A stretch of 45,571 bases of DNA from Ruminococcus sp. (GCF_017549005.1 NZ_JAFYYT010000018.1:1-45571), one strand, 5' to 3'; counted from the first letter of the stretch, positions 17,600 to 26,903 are shown. The notes: generated by a model from the letters alone, not told the origin. Numbers and translations: made by a program.

Positions 17600-18790
17600 A
17601 TGTCAGAATCAAAAGGCAGATTCGGCGTTCACGGCGGTCAGTACATCCCCGAAACGCTTATGAATGCAGTCATAGAGCTCGAAAAGGCTTACGAGCACTA
17701 TAAGAACGATCCCGATTTCAACCGCGAGCTAACAGAGCTCCTCAATAATTACGCAGGAAGACCCTCCCTGCTTTACCGTGCAGACAAGCTCACACGGGAG
17801 CTGGGCGGAGCTAAGATATATCTCAAGCGCGAGGACCTCAATCATACAGGCTCTCACAAGATAAACAACGTTCTCGGACAGGCTCTCCTTGCAAAGAAAA
17901 TGGGCAAGACGCGCCTTATCGCCGAAACAGGAGCAGGTCAGCACGGTGTTGCGACCGCTACCGCTGCGGCTCTCCTCGATATGGAGTGCGTGGTATTCAT
18001 GGGCGAGGAGGACACCAAGCGTCAGGCGCTCAATGTTTACCGCATGAAGCTCCTCGGAGCTGATGTTATCCCGGTAAAGAGCGGAACTGCTACCCTCAAG
18101 GACGCTGTTTCCGAGGCTATGCGCGAGTGGACGACACGTATCGCCGATACTCATTACTGTCTCGGCTCAGTTATGGGACCTCACCCGTTCCCAACTATAG
18201 TACGTGATTTTCAGGCTGTTATCTCCCGTGAGGCAAGAGCTCAGATACTTGAAGCTGAGGGCAGGCTCCCCGACGCAGTCATCGCCTGTGTGGGCGGCGG
18301 CTCAAACGCTATCGGAAGCTTCTACCACTTCATTCCCGATGAGGGAGTACGCCTTATAGGCTGCGAGGCGGCAGGAAGAGGCATCGACACATTTGAAACG
18401 GCTGCAACCGTCAATACGGGAAGGATAGGTATCTTCCACGGTATGAAGTCATATTTCTGCCAGGACGAGTACGGTCAGATTGCTCCTGTTTACTCTATTT
18501 CCGCTGGTCTTGACTATCCCGGAGTAGGTCCCGAGCACGCACATCTCCACGATATCGGCAGGGCTGAATACGTGCCTGTAACAGACGATGAGGCTGTAAA
18601 CGCTTTCGAGTACCTTTCACGTACTGAGGGTATCATTCCTGCTATCGAGTCGGCTCACGCAATTGCTTACGCTATGAAGCTTGCTCCGACTATGGACAAG
18701 GACAAGATAATCATAGTAACGGTTTCGGGACGCGGCGACAAGGACTGCGCTGCGATTGCCCGCTACAGAGGGGAGGATATCCATGAGTAA
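17600..18790 (+). CDS. trpB: Tryptophan synthase beta chain
   Basis: A 396-residue PLP enzyme that condenses indole and serine. The PLP lysine is Lys87 in [15 protein letters not shown], the GGGSNAIG phosphate-binding loop and the EHAHL segment follow. It is a TrpB1-type protein adapted to pair with TrpA. AAAGGAAAG precedes the ATG. Its 3' end overlaps trpA by eight bases. Confidence 0.96.
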   Translation: MSESKGRFGVHGGQYIPETLMNAVIELEKAYEHYKNDPDFNRELTELLNNYAGRPSLLYRADKLTRELGGAKIYLKREDLNHTGSHKINNVLGQALLAKKMGKTRLIAETGAGQHGVATATAAALLDMECVVFMGEEDTKRQALNVYRMKLLGADVIPVKSGTATLKDAVSEAMREWTTRIADTHYCLGSVMGPHPFPTIVRDFQAVISREARAQILEAEGRLPDAVIACVGGGSNAIGSFYHFIPDEGVRLIGCEAAGRGIDTFETAATVNTGRIGIFHGMKSYFCQDEYGQIAPVYSISAGLDYPGVGPEHAHLHDIGRAEYVPVTDDEAVNAFEYLSRTEGIIPAIESAHAIAYAMKLAPTMDKDKIIIVTVSGRGDKDCAAIARYRGEDIHE

Positions 18791-19559
18791 TATAAGATCA
18801 GCCTTTGCAAACGGCAAGGCTTTCATACCTTTCATAACCTGCGGTGATCCCGACCTTGAGACTACCGCAAAGATAGTAAGAGCTGCCGCAGAAAACGGCG
18901 CAGACCTCATAGAGCTTGGCATACCTTTTTCAGACCCTACTGCTGAAGGTCCCGTTATTCAGGGAGCCAATATCCGCGCTCTTGCCGCAGGCGTTACAAC
19001 GGACAAGGTCTTTGAGCTCGTAAAGGAGCTCCGCAGGGACGTTAAGATACCTTTCGTATTCATGACCTATGCAAATGTGGTATTTTCATACGACGCAGAG
19101 CGCTTTATGGCAAGGTGCTGCGAAGCGGGCGTTGACGGTATCATTCTCCCCGACCTTCCGTATGAGGAAAAGGACGAGTTCGCAGATGTTGCAAAGCAGT
19201 ACGGAGTTGACCTTATTTCCATGATCGCTCCTACCTCAGAGGACAGAGTTGCCATGATAGCAAAGGAAGCAAGCGGCTTCATCTACGTTGTTTCAAGTCT
19301 CGGAGTTACAGGCGAAAGAGCCGAGATAACCACGAATATAGGCGAGCTTGTGGAGCTTGTACGCAGAAATACGGACGTTCCCTGTGCTGTCGGCTTCGGT
19401 ATCTCAAAGCCCGAACAGGCTAAAGCAATGGCTGAGCTTTCAGACGGAGCTATCGTGGGTTCGGCAATAATCAAGCTCCTTGAAAAGTACGGCAGGGAAG
19501 CGGCTCCATACGTTGGCGAGTTCGTTAAGGAAATGAAGAACGCTGTTGTCAGTGAATAG
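18783..19559 (+). CDS. trpA: Tryptophan synthase alpha chain
   Basis: A 258-residue TIM-barrel subunit that releases indole from indole-3-glycerol phosphate. The catalytic Glu is Glu44 in [10 protein letters not shown]. The position of the second catalytic acid (Asp60 in Salmonella) holds Glu55 (SDPTAEGP), an acidic swap I believe is common in clostridia. GFGI near residue 203 binds phosphate. ATG 18783 follows GGGGAGG; longer starts lie inside trpB. Confidence 0.95.
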   Translation: MSNIRSAFANGKAFIPFITCGDPDLETTAKIVRAAAENGADLIELGIPFSDPTAEGPVIQGANIRALAAGVTTDKVFELVKELRRDVKIPFVFMTYANVVFSYDAERFMARCCEAGVDGIILPDLPYEEKDEFADVAKQYGVDLISMIAPTSEDRVAMIAKEASGFIYVVSSLGVTGERAEITTNIGELVELVRRNTDVPCAVGFGISKPEQAKAMAELSDGAIVGSAIIKLLEKYGREAAPYVGEFVKEMKNAVVSE

Positions 19560-19569
19560 TGATCAGTCA

Positions 19570-19590
19570 GGGCGGCTTTGCCGCCCTTTT
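19570..19590 (+). terminator. Terminator of the trp operon
   Basis: GGGCGGC/GCCGCCC with a 3-base loop followed by TTTT. Confidence 0.92.
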
Positions 19591-19751
19591 GATTTATATA
19601 AGAAAGGGTGCAAACGGCGGTAATGCTTTCTATAAGGGGGCAAAAAATGCAGGAAATTAAACGGAAAACCGTTTAATATCAGAAAAATTAATTTCAGAAT
19701 CTATGTTCTGCACAAAAATGTGCGCTGCAATTTGTGGAATAATACAAAAAT
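19591..19751. other. Hairpin-bearing intergenic stretch
   Basis: No gene is seen. Small perfect hairpins occur: TTAAACGG/CCGTTTAA with an AAAA loop (19657-19676) and GCACA/TGTGC (about 19710-19723). They could belong to a short RNA, but no promoter is clear. Confidence 0.35.
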
Positions 19752-19793
19752 CTCCCGGGAGCAGTCTGTGTTGAATGCTTCCGGGAGGTTTTT
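19752..19793. terminator. Bidirectional terminator-like hairpin
   Basis: CTCCCGGGAGC (19752-19762) pairs with GCTTCCGGGAG (19777-19787) with one mismatch; T5 follows on the + strand and the mirror T5 on the - strand. Confidence 0.7.
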
Positions 19794-19800
19794 GTCTGAA

Positions 19801-19839
19801 ATAAGAAAGTCCCCTCGGTCATAAGGGGGACTTTCTTAT
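19801..19839. terminator. Second strong hairpin, likely terminator for minus-strand transcript
   Basis: A 14-bp perfect stem ATAAGAAAGTCCCC (19801-19814) with GGGGACTTTCTTAT (19826-19839). It lies over the stop of the small minus-strand reading frame. Confidence 0.6.
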
Positions 19840-20051
19840 CTATTATTCAGAGAGGTGGTACAATCATATTCAAAAAGCGGAATCCTTTCCGCAGGCAGTC
19901 TGGTCAGGGGGAACGAGATCACAGATCCCGTTCTTGCCAGTTCTGCCAAGGTCGGAAGCCATAATATCCGACTTGCTGCCATACGCTGAGGGGCGTCATG
20001 CAGCTTTATATCATTTATGCATACCGTCAGGGAAGGTTTGCCTCTATTCAT
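19836..20051 (-). CDS. Hypothetical 71-residue protein
   Basis: A small reading frame starting at ATG 20051 with a weak AGGA eight bases upstream. The sequence is plausible as protein (basic N-terminus, Leu/Pro-rich middle) but resembles no family I know. Support comes from context: a candidate minus-strand promoter at 20121-20148 and two hairpin terminators directly after the stop. The same transcript could instead be a non-coding RNA of about 300 bases. Confidence 0.3.
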   Translation of the reverse strand: MNRGKPSLTVCINDIKLHDAPQRMAASRILWLPTLAELARTGSVISFPLTRLPAERIPLFEYDCTTSLNNR

Positions 20052-20120
20052 GTTTATGTCCTGTAACATTTTAAAGCAGCGGTAATGCATAATGATTTGG
20101 TGTTTCCAATTTGTAACTAA

Positions 20121-20148
20121 ATAATACAGTTTGAAATAACTTTGTAAA
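20121..20148 (-). promoter_or_regulatory. Candidate promoter for minus-strand transcript
   Basis: TTTACA, a 16-bp spacer and TATTAT on the minus strand, pointing to the hairpins at 19750-19840. The match is imperfect. Confidence 0.35.
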
Positions 20149-20296
20149 CTCATTTGAACACTGTATATATATGTCCACTGTATTATCTGTAATTATTATA
20201 CAATAAAGATTCGGCCAAAACAAGACAAAAATTGTTCTGTTCTTATCGTTTATTGCTGTTTGTAACCGTGCTGTAACAGATATTTACAAAAATTGT

Positions 20297-20325
20297 TTGA
20301 CTTTTATATGCAACATATATATAAT
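20297..20325 (+). promoter_or_regulatory. Sigma-A promoter of two-component system
   Basis: TTGACT (20297-20302), a 17-bp spacer and TATAAT (20320-20325), in a very A+T-rich stretch about 80 bases before the regulator gene. Confidence 0.75.
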
Positions 20326-20407
20326 GATATAAAAAAAGCACACTCAGGACATAAAAAGGATACATCAGCATTTTATAATGCTTTTATAGATAAGGAGCGC
20401 GTTACTT

Positions 20408-21082
20408 ATGAAAAAAATACTTCTTGTAGAGGACGATGCCGAAATATGCGAGATAATCACCGAATACTTCGGGAATAAGGGAACGGAAGTCGAGGCTGTT
20501 CGTAACGGCGGCGAAGCTTCTGATATGATAAGCGGCGGCATAGAGGGATATGAGCTTGTGCTGTTGGATATCATGCTGCCCGAAGCGGACGGTTTTACGC
20601 TGTGCAGACAGCTCCGCATGAAAAGCGACGTACCTGTTATATTTATTACTGCCCGTGGGCGCGAGGAAGATATCCTCAGCGGCTACGACCTCGGCTGCGA
20701 CGATTATATAGTCAAGCCATTCCTGCTTTCAGTGCTGTACAGCAAGTGCGAAGCAGTTGTGCGGCGTGCAGGAAAAATCGGAAACAATACTCAGCTCATC
20801 TGCGGTACTATCTGCCTCGATACACGGACTCTGCGGTGTTTCGCGGACGGTTGCGAGGTGGAGCTGCCGCCTAAGGAGTTTGCTATACTCCGATATCTGC
20901 TTGAGCATGAGAACTGGGTCATCTCCCGTGATACCCTGCTGAACAGGGTGTGGGGCTATGACTACTTCGGCAGCGACCGCGTGGTGGACAATCATATAAA
21001 GAAACTCAGAAAAGCCCTCGGCAGCGCAGGCGCACAGATAAAAACTCTTGTGGGACGGGGGTACAAGCTTGCGAAGGAGTAG
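20408..21082 (+). CDS. OmpR-family response regulator
   Basis: A 224-residue two-domain regulator. The receiver domain (1-120) has the acidic pocket at EDD, the phospho-acceptor Asp54 in LLDIMLPE, the Thr of FITARG and the Lys of IVKPF. The C-terminal winged helix (about 130-222) has the PPKEFAILRYLL and RDTLLNRVWGYDYFGSDRVVDNHIKKLRKAL segments. AAGGAG is ten bases before ATG. The kinase gene begins five bases after the stop. Confidence 0.93.
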   Translation: MKKILLVEDDAEICEIITEYFGNKGTEVEAVRNGGEASDMISGGIEGYELVLLDIMLPEADGFTLCRQLRMKSDVPVIFITARGREEDILSGYDLGCDDYIVKPFLLSVLYSKCEAVVRRAGKIGNNTQLICGTICLDTRTLRCFADGCEVELPPKEFAILRYLLEHENWVISRDTLLNRVWGYDYFGSDRVVDNHIKKLRKALGSAGAQIKTLVGRGYKLAKE

Positions 21083-21087
21083 ATCAG

Positions 21088-22812
21088 ATGAAGAACAAGC
21101 TTTTTAAAAGGAAACCGAAACGTACTTCGTTCCTGAAAATGTTTTTAAAAGGTATGATAATACCAATTATAATAACGATGATCGTCGGAAATTATACTTC
21201 CTTTTTCGTAAAGATGCAGGTCTACACCCTTTTGGAGAATCAGGCAGATAATGTTGTGACGTCCTATATGCGAAGCATCAGGCGACAGAATGAGCAGAAA
21301 AAGTATCTGCCGAAATATATCTTCTTAAGTATGCTCGGTTCAATCGCTCCTAATACCGAAGGTGGATATCTTGATCCTGTGACATGGGTGGAGCCAAAGT
21401 GCAGGTCAGTAACTTTTACTGTTGACACGAACGGTGATATCGTCGATTCATGTCGTGAAGTGATGTGTATGGGTATAAGAATGTCAGAAGCGCCTGACAG
21501 TACCGAATACTACGTCTTTGACCCTCAGGAATACGATATTCCCGAGCTCAGAGGACTTTTTGAGGAGCATTTAAGGGACATAGAGAGCAGAGATCACAGC
21601 AATGAGCTCGACATCACAAGTCTTTACATCAATGAAAAAGAGAAAAAAATGATACCTCATACTATAAATGTCAAGAGATACAGATGGGATAACGGCTTTC
21701 TGAACTATGGTTATTTTGACTTTTCAAGTGTGTTGGAGAAGGAGTACACGATCACGGTAGACTGCGATGTGGAAGGGTATGTTTTAAAGGAGATAGCTTC
21801 GCGCCATAATATGGAGGAATATCCGCATGGCGTCGCGATACAGGGCATTTACGGCTGTGATCCGGGACTTGTCGATGAAATTTACGGGGAATACAGGGAC
21901 AGGATTAAAGAATGGCTTGACAGGAACAGTTCGAGGGCTGTTTTTAATGATATGTTCGATTTTGGCAAAAATACAGATGTTGCTTTTGAGAGAATATATG
22001 ATGATGAAGAGGAAAGAGCCATAATAAGCTTCATTGAGACTGATATGAATGGGCTGCGTTCATGGCGCAGAATGATATTCTTTATGAGCTTGTTATTCGG
22101 CTGCATGACGCTGTTCGTATTGGTGGTCTGCCTGACAAGAAATGCTAAAAACAAGGCTCAGTACGCCTTTGAGGACTATCAGAGGGCGCTTACCAACAAT
22201 CTTGCCCATGATCTGAAAACGCCTCTTGCAGTTATCGGCGGCTACGCGGAGAACCTTATTGAAATGCGCAAGGAGGACGGCAGTGAAAAGGAGCTGAATT
22301 ACCTCGGCTCTATTATGAAAAATGTGGCGTATACCGATGATATCATCGCAAAAACACTGAAACTCAGCGAGACCGAGCAGATAAAGAAACTGAACAAAAC
22401 GAAAGTCGATATAAAGGAGCTTGCGGAGAGTGCGGCAGACAAGTACCGCACTGTTCTGGAGGAAAGAGGCATAGAGCTGGATATCAGCGGCGGCGGAGAG
22501 GTCTCCGCAGACAGGGATATCCTCGGAACAGCTGTGGAAAACCTTGTTTCAAATGCGGTGAAGTACACGAGAAACGACGGTACTATCAAAATTACTGCTG
22601 ACAAAAAACGCTTATGCGTAGTGAATGATACTGCTGAAAACGTCGATACAAAGGACCTCCTCATGCCCTTTGTCAAGGGCGACAAGGCGCGGAGCGACAA
22701 GAACAGCCACGGCCTCGGACTTGCAATTGCGGCAGCTGCCGCGGCACAAAACGGCTTCAGGCTTAAAATCGACTGTAGGGATAAGAGATTTACGGCGATG
22801 ATCGTCTTTTAA
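21088..22812 (+). CDS. Sensor histidine kinase
   Basis: A 574-residue membrane kinase, partner of the upstream regulator. A first membrane helix lies at about residues 15-37 and a second at about 327-350, enclosing an extracytoplasmic sensor of almost 290 residues that I do not recognise. There is no clear HAMP. The phospho-acceptor His374 is in NLAHDLKTPLAVIGG; the N box is ENLVSNAVKYT and the G box HGLGLAIA. The ATPase domain is short and the protein ends right after it. The signal is unknown; no transporter gene is adjacent to hint at it. Confidence 0.9.
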   Translation: MKNKLFKRKPKRTSFLKMFLKGMIIPIIITMIVGNYTSFFVKMQVYTLLENQADNVVTSYMRSIRRQNEQKKYLPKYIFLSMLGSIAPNTEGGYLDPVTWVEPKCRSVTFTVDTNGDIVDSCREVMCMGIRMSEAPDSTEYYVFDPQEYDIPELRGLFEEHLRDIESRDHSNELDITSLYINEKEKKMIPHTINVKRYRWDNGFLNYGYFDFSSVLEKEYTITVDCDVEGYVLKEIASRHNMEEYPHGVAIQGIYGCDPGLVDEIYGEYRDRIKEWLDRNSSRAVFNDMFDFGKNTDVAFERIYDDEEERAIISFIETDMNGLRSWRRMIFFMSLLFGCMTLFVLVVCLTRNAKNKAQYAFEDYQRALTNNLAHDLKTPLAVIGGYAENLIEMRKEDGSEKELNYLGSIMKNVAYTDDIIAKTLKLSETEQIKKLNKTKVDIKELAESAADKYRTVLEERGIELDISGGGEVSADRDILGTAVENLVSNAVKYTRNDGTIKITADKKRLCVVNDTAENVDTKDLLMPFVKGDKARSDKNSHGLGLAIAAAAAAQNGFRLKIDCRDKRFTAMIVF

Positions 22813-22828
22813 TTTGATATGGGGTAAA

Positions 22829-22861
22829 TAAAAACAGGCTGCATTTACAGCCTGTTTTTTA
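22829..22861. terminator. Bidirectional terminator kinase / RNA methyltransferase
   Basis: AAAACAGGCTG (22831-22841) pairs with CAGCCTGTTTT (22848-22858), loop CATTTA, T-rich on both strands between convergent genes. Confidence 0.9.
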
Positions 22862-23677
22862 TATATTCTTGCTCAGCTGAAAGAATGCAACGGCGCTTGC
22901 AGCGGCAACATTCAGTGAATCTACGCCGTTTGCCATTGGTATCTTTATTGTGTGGTCGCACCTGTCTATAGTCTCGTCGCGGAGTCCGTTGCCCTCGGTC
23001 CCGAGTATCACGGCGAGCTTCGGCTCGGCTCTCAGCCTTTCGTCGTCGATACGCACTGTATCTCGGCGCAGAGCCATTGCAGCACAGGCAAAGCCCATTG
23101 CTTTCAGTTCTGTGATATAGTCGGGAGCTCCCTTACCGAGGTACGTCCACGGGAGCTGAAAGACCGTTCCCATGCTTACGCGGACTGTTCTGCGGAAAAG
23201 GGGATCGCTGCATGAGGGCGTGAGCAGCACAGCGTCAAACCCAAGAGCTGCCGCTGAACGGAAAACAGCGCCTATGTTGGTCTGGTTCATGACGTCCTCA
23301 AGAACGGCTATACGCTCGGCTTTTGCAAGGATTTCCTGCGGTGTGGGCAGTTTTTTACGCCGCATGGCGCAGAGTGCGCCCTGTGTGAGCTTAAAGCCCG
23401 TCAGCTTTTCAAGTACGGACGATGAAGCCGTATATACAGGGATATCGCCGCAGCGCCCGATGATGTCCGCCGCCTGACCGCTTATGTACTTCCTTTCGAG
23501 AAGAAGTGAGAGAGGTTCATAGCCCGAATCCAGAGCTGTGCGTATTACTTTCGGGCTCTCAGCCGTGAAAATGCCGTCTCCCTGCGAGAAATAGTCCAGC
23601 AGCTTCTTCTCGGAGGTATCGGTGTAGGGGAGGAGCTCTTCCGCATTAAGATCGGTTATTTCGATGATATTTGCCAT
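22859..23677 (-). CDS. TrmH/SpoU-family RNA 2'-O-methyltransferase
   Basis: A 272-residue SPOUT-type enzyme. An N-terminal substrate-binding part (about 1-100) leads to the catalytic domain with the three SpoU motifs: NQTNIGAVFRSAAALG, then VILGTEGNGLRDE, then IPMANGVDSLNVAAASAV. It methylates a ribose in rRNA or tRNA; the target base cannot be assigned. It is 18 bases downstream of the nucleoside phosphorylase gene and has only a weak ribosome site, so translation may be coupled to it. Confidence 0.88.
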   Translation of the reverse strand: MANIIEITDLNAEELLPYTDTSEKKLLDYFSQGDGIFTAESPKVIRTALDSGYEPLSLLLERKYISGQAADIIGRCGDIPVYTASSSVLEKLTGFKLTQGALCAMRRKKLPTPQEILAKAERIAVLEDVMNQTNIGAVFRSAAALGFDAVLLTPSCSDPLFRRTVRVSMGTVFQLPWTYLGKGAPDYITELKAMGFACAAMALRRDTVRIDDERLRAEPKLAVILGTEGNGLRDETIDRCDHTIKIPMANGVDSLNVAAASAVAFFQLSKNI

Positions 23678-23695
23678 TTTCGTGACTCGCTTTCG

Positions 23696-24475
23696 TTAGT
23701 TTTCGGCGTTATAGCTGACAATAATGTCCATGCACAGGCGCAGGGCGGGCTCAAGTGAAGCAACACCGAAATCCCGTCTGTCATAGTTTTCAAGGTCGGC
23801 AAGGGAATCGGCTGTGAAAAACAGCATTCCGAAGTCGATACCGCGGAATTTTGCACAGGCTGCAAGGGAGGCGCACTCCATGTCCACGGTGTCGCAGCCC
23901 TCGCTGCGTCGGTGGGCGACGGTATCGGGAGTTTCGCGGAAAAGTCCGTCGGTAGTCCATGTTGTGCACTTTCTGAACGGGATACTGCGGCTGCCGAGGA
24001 CTGTGCAGATGTGGTCTGTAAGGGGCATATCGAGCTCAATATGGCGGGAGGGCGGAAGATACTTGTAGGAGCAGCCCTCGTCGCGGAGAGCTCTCACGGG
24101 GACTATGAACTCGTTTTCTGGCATGGGCGTGAGAACTCCGCATGAGCCTGCGGAAATTATCTGTTCTACGCCGCAGGCAAGGAGTATCTCCATGTTCTGT
24201 ACGGCTGCCGGAGCTCCCATGGGTGCCTGACAGAGGCATATCTCTTCGCCGCCGCAATTAACGGTATATATGGGATAATCCCTTGTAATGGTGGGGATAA
24301 CGCCTGTGATGACCGCGTTATGTTCGGCGGCGTATTCGTCCATGCAGCTGCCGAGAAGAGCGTATACCGCCTTTTTCGGGAGCTTCAGGTTCCTGAGCTC
24401 GGATTTTATCCCGAAAAGGGAGGTCACGGAGGTGTCGTATTCAAGTATGGGCATATCGTTTTTGTAAAAAGGCAT
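23696..24475 (-). CDS. Nucleoside phosphorylase (uridine phosphorylase-like)
   Basis: A 259-residue member of the purine/uridine phosphorylase superfamily. The phosphate-binding and catalytic parts are visible as ITRDYPIYTV, the QAPMGAPAAVQNMEILLACGVEQIISAGSCG segment and, near the C-terminus, TVDMECASLAACAKFRG (the nucleoside-binding Met-Glu). It splits nucleosides to base and sugar-1-phosphate in salvage. Whether purine or pyrimidine is preferred is not clear. ATG 24475 is preceded by AAAGGAAA; earlier codons in frame have no ribosome site. A hairpin and a 19-bp repeat lie in its leader. Confidence 0.83.
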   Translation of the reverse strand: MPFYKNDMPILEYDTSVTSLFGIKSELRNLKLPKKAVYALLGSCMDEYAAEHNAVITGVIPTITRDYPIYTVNCGGEEICLCQAPMGAPAAVQNMEILLACGVEQIISAGSCGVLTPMPENEFIVPVRALRDEGCSYKYLPPSRHIELDMPLTDHICTVLGSRSIPFRKCTTWTTDGLFRETPDTVAHRRSEGCDTVDMECASLAACAKFRGIDFGMLFFTADSLADLENYDRRDFGVASLEPALRLCMDIIVSYNAEN

Positions 24476-24492
24476 TTCTGATTTCCTTTCCT

Positions 24493-24529
24493 GTGAGCAG
24501 TGAAACGTTCGGCACACAGCCCTGCTCAC
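24493..24529 (-). promoter_or_regulatory. Leader hairpin with repeat copy A
   Basis: GTGAGCAG (24493-24500) and CTGCTCAC (24522-24529) form a perfect 8-bp stem directly before the ribosome site of the nucleoside phosphorylase gene. The loop holds GTGAAACGTTCGGCACACA (24500-24518, + strand), repeated almost exactly at 24721-24739. Confidence 0.5.
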
Positions 24530-24613
24530 ATCGGTTTTTCCTGATTTTTAGACAGTTATGACATTATTATAATCTATTTGTACGAAAAAAACAATATATT
24601 CATAAAATTTTAG

Positions 24614-24642
24614 TTGAAATTTTTATTGGAATGTGGTATAAT
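24614..24642 (+). promoter_or_regulatory. Sigma-A promoter of DUF4003 gene
   Basis: TTGAAA (24614-24619), a 17-bp spacer and TATAAT (24637-24642). Confidence 0.8.
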
Positions 24643-24667
24643 AGTTACGATAATTGAAAATGAGCGG

Positions 24668-24741
24668 CAAATATTGGAAAAATATTTGGCTTTAGCGTGT
24701 ATCGGTGCCGCGGAAGATGTGTGAAACGTGCGGCACATACG
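24668..24741 (+). promoter_or_regulatory. Structured leader of DUF4003 gene with repeat copy B
   Basis: Two hairpins lie in the 130-base leader: CAAATATT/AATATTTG (24668-24688) and GTGCCGC/GCGGCAC (24705-24711 with 24730-24736). The second one's 3' arm overlaps GTGAAACGTGCGGCACATA (24721-24739), which matches 17 of 19 bases of the copy at 24500-24518. Confidence 0.45.
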
Positions 24742-24773
24742 CTGATCTGCATTTTTTATGAAGGAGGTGCGCC

Positions 24774-25751
24774 ATGAAAGAGCTGCTGGAAACATTATGC
24801 GACAAGTATCTGCTCAATCTTGGGCTATTTACCGACTTTTACCCCCTCGAAAGGGACGTGCTCTATCCCGTGTGTGCAAACGTTTTCTGCGCGGCTGACG
24901 CGGTCTTTGACCTGGGAAAGTTCAAGGACAGCATGAACCTGATAAAGGAAAATCCGAAAATGCTGTCAAGCTTCCGCAGTACGGTGCGTCCGCTGATAGC
25001 GTCGCTTATTTCAATAAGCGACGACCCTAAGGGCGAAATGGAAAGATACCTCGGCTGCTATGAGCTTTTGCGGAAGTATTTCACCAATTCAGAGCATCTG
25101 GCGCTGCTTTCGGTACTGCTTGTGCGGATAGCTCCTGCGGAAGAGGCTGAGGACTACATAAAGCGCGGCAGACAGATCTACGACCGAATGAAGAAGGAGC
25201 ACAGGATACTAACCACAAAGGAGGACGTTGCCTTTGCGGTAATGCTGGCTTTTTCCGAGAAGTCCGACGACGAGCTCATCGAGGATATGGAGGCCTGCTA
25301 TAAGCTCCTGAAAAAAAGAGCCGACAATAACAGTATACAGACTGTTTCACATGTTCTTGCAATGGCAGGCGGCACTCCCGAGGATAAATGTGCGAAATTC
25401 GGCGAGCTTTATGACAGCATGATTAAAAAAGGCAGGAAATACGGCAAACACTATGAGCTTGCAATGCTGGCGGCGCTTTCTATCACGAAGTTCTCGGCGG
25501 CGGAGATACTCGACGATATAAGCGACAGCGAGGCTTTCCTTTCACAGCACAGGTCTGTGGGAGACCTGTCCGAATTCGGCAGGACCGAGCCTGTCAGCCA
25601 TGCATTCCTGCTGCTGACTATCGCTTACGCAAGCGATGAAAATGTGAGCAGCGAAAACGAAAGACACGCGCTTCTTGCGGCGAGACAGGCTACTCTCTAC
25701 TCTGTGCTGGTTTACAGTATGATGACTGTCGCACCGCTTGTTCCGGATTGA
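24774..25751 (+). CDS. DUF4003 family protein
   Basis: A 325-residue, mostly helical, soluble protein without signal peptide or membrane segments. I place it in DUF4003 from overall pattern, with the central FRSTVRPLIASLISISDDPKGEMERYL segment as the best mark and repeated helical pairs with Gly-Gly turns (AMAGGTPEDK). No catalytic motif stands out and the function is unknown. It has an AAGGAGGTG ribosome site and its own promoter with a structured leader. PPK2 follows 42 bases later and may be co-transcribed. Confidence 0.7.
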   Translation: MKELLETLCDKYLLNLGLFTDFYPLERDVLYPVCANVFCAADAVFDLGKFKDSMNLIKENPKMLSSFRSTVRPLIASLISISDDPKGEMERYLGCYELLRKYFTNSEHLALLSVLLVRIAPAEEAEDYIKRGRQIYDRMKKEHRILTTKEDVAFAVMLAFSEKSDDELIEDMEACYKLLKKRADNNSIQTVSHVLAMAGGTPEDKCAKFGELYDSMIKKGRKYGKHYELAMLAALSITKFSAAEILDDISDSEAFLSQHRSVGDLSEFGRTEPVSHAFLLLTIAYASDENVSSENERHALLAARQATLYSVLVYSMMTVAPLVPD

Positions 25752-25793
25752 ACGTATAATGAATATTCTGACCATGAAATGGAGGTTTTTGAC

Positions 25794-26741
25794 ATGAAGG
25801 CAGACAAGTACATGATACAGGAAGGCAAAAAGACCGATATCCGTAAGCTTCCCACGGACAGCAGGGAGGATAAGGTCGATAAGGACGAGATCATCGCAAA
25901 ATACGAGGAAAACAAGCGTGACCTCGTATTATTGCAGGACAAATTCTACGCTGACGCAAGAGAGGGACTTATCGTCGTGATACAGGCTCTTGACGCTTCG
26001 GGCAAGGACTCCTGCATAAAGTATGTTTTCAGCGGCATAAATCCTCAGGGAGTAAAGGTGCATTACTACAAGGCGCCTACCGCTGATGAGCTCGCTCACG
26101 ACTACCTGTGGAGGATACATCAGAATATCCCGCGCAGAGGCGAGATAGCAGTTTTCAACAGGAGCCACTATGAGGACCTCGTTACCATTCAGGCTGAGGA
26201 TATATGGAAGAATTACCATATGTCGGAAAGAGTCCTTGACGATACAAAGAAGAAGTTCTTCGCAAAACGCTGCGAACAGGTGAACAATTTCGAGGAATAC
26301 CTCTATGAGAACAGCTACCGTATGGTCAAGATCTTCCTGCACGTTTCAAAGGAAGAGCAGACCGGACAGCTCCTCGAGAGGATAGAGCTGCCCGAAAAGA
26401 ACTGGAAATTCCGCGCAGATGACCTCAAGGTAAGGGACAAGTACGACGCTTATCTCAAGTGCTTCAACGATGTGATAAACAAGACTTCCACTAAAAACAG
26501 TCCGTGGTATGTGCTCCCGGGGGATCAGAGGTGGTATACGAGGTATCTCATCACGGAGATACTCCTTGACGCTATTAAAGCCTGCAAGCCCGAATATCCC
26601 GAGCTTCCGCCCGAGGAAAAGGAAAAGCTGCCTGAGTGCAGAAAGGTGCTCGAGGAAGCTATGGCTGAGTACGAAAGCGGCAGAAAAGAGAAAAAACCGG
26701 AAGAACCCAGGAAAAAATCAAAAAAGAAAAGCAAAAAGTGA
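25794..26741 (+). CDS. ppk2: Polyphosphate kinase 2 (class I-like)
   Basis: A 315-residue single-domain PPK2, which moves phosphate between polyphosphate and nucleotides. Walker A is DASGKDS (about 67-73), and GVKVHYYKAPTADELAHDYLWRIH then the Walker B/lid segment IAVFNRSHYEDL follow. Length and single domain fit class I (ADP-phosphorylating) enzymes, but class cannot be proved by eye. The last 25 residues are almost all Lys, Glu and Pro, a tail beyond the fold that might bind polyphosphate. ATG 25794 has GGAGG eight bases upstream. Confidence 0.9.
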   Translation: MKADKYMIQEGKKTDIRKLPTDSREDKVDKDEIIAKYEENKRDLVLLQDKFYADAREGLIVVIQALDASGKDSCIKYVFSGINPQGVKVHYYKAPTADELAHDYLWRIHQNIPRRGEIAVFNRSHYEDLVTIQAEDIWKNYHMSERVLDDTKKKFFAKRCEQVNNFEEYLYENSYRMVKIFLHVSKEEQTGQLLERIELPEKNWKFRADDLKVRDKYDAYLKCFNDVINKTSTKNSPWYVLPGDQRWYTRYLITEILLDAIKACKPEYPELPPEEKEKLPECRKVLEEAMAEYESGRKEKKPEEPRKKSKKKSKK

Positions 26742-26840
26742 TACATTTCATGCTGTTGTGGAATTGATTGGAACATCTTTCAAAACATCGGCATTTATTT
26801 AACCTGAAACGGACTTTTGTAAGAATAATACGTTATTTTC

Positions 26841-26869
26841 TTGACTTGCAGAAGAAAGTGTGTTATAAT
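26841..26869 (+). promoter_or_regulatory. Sigma-A promoter of GntR gene
   Basis: TTGACT (26841-26846), a 17-bp spacer and TATAAT (26864-26869). Confidence 0.8.
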
Positions 26870-26903
26870 TTAATGTGTATAATTTTGAGCTTAGGAGGAA
26901 GCT

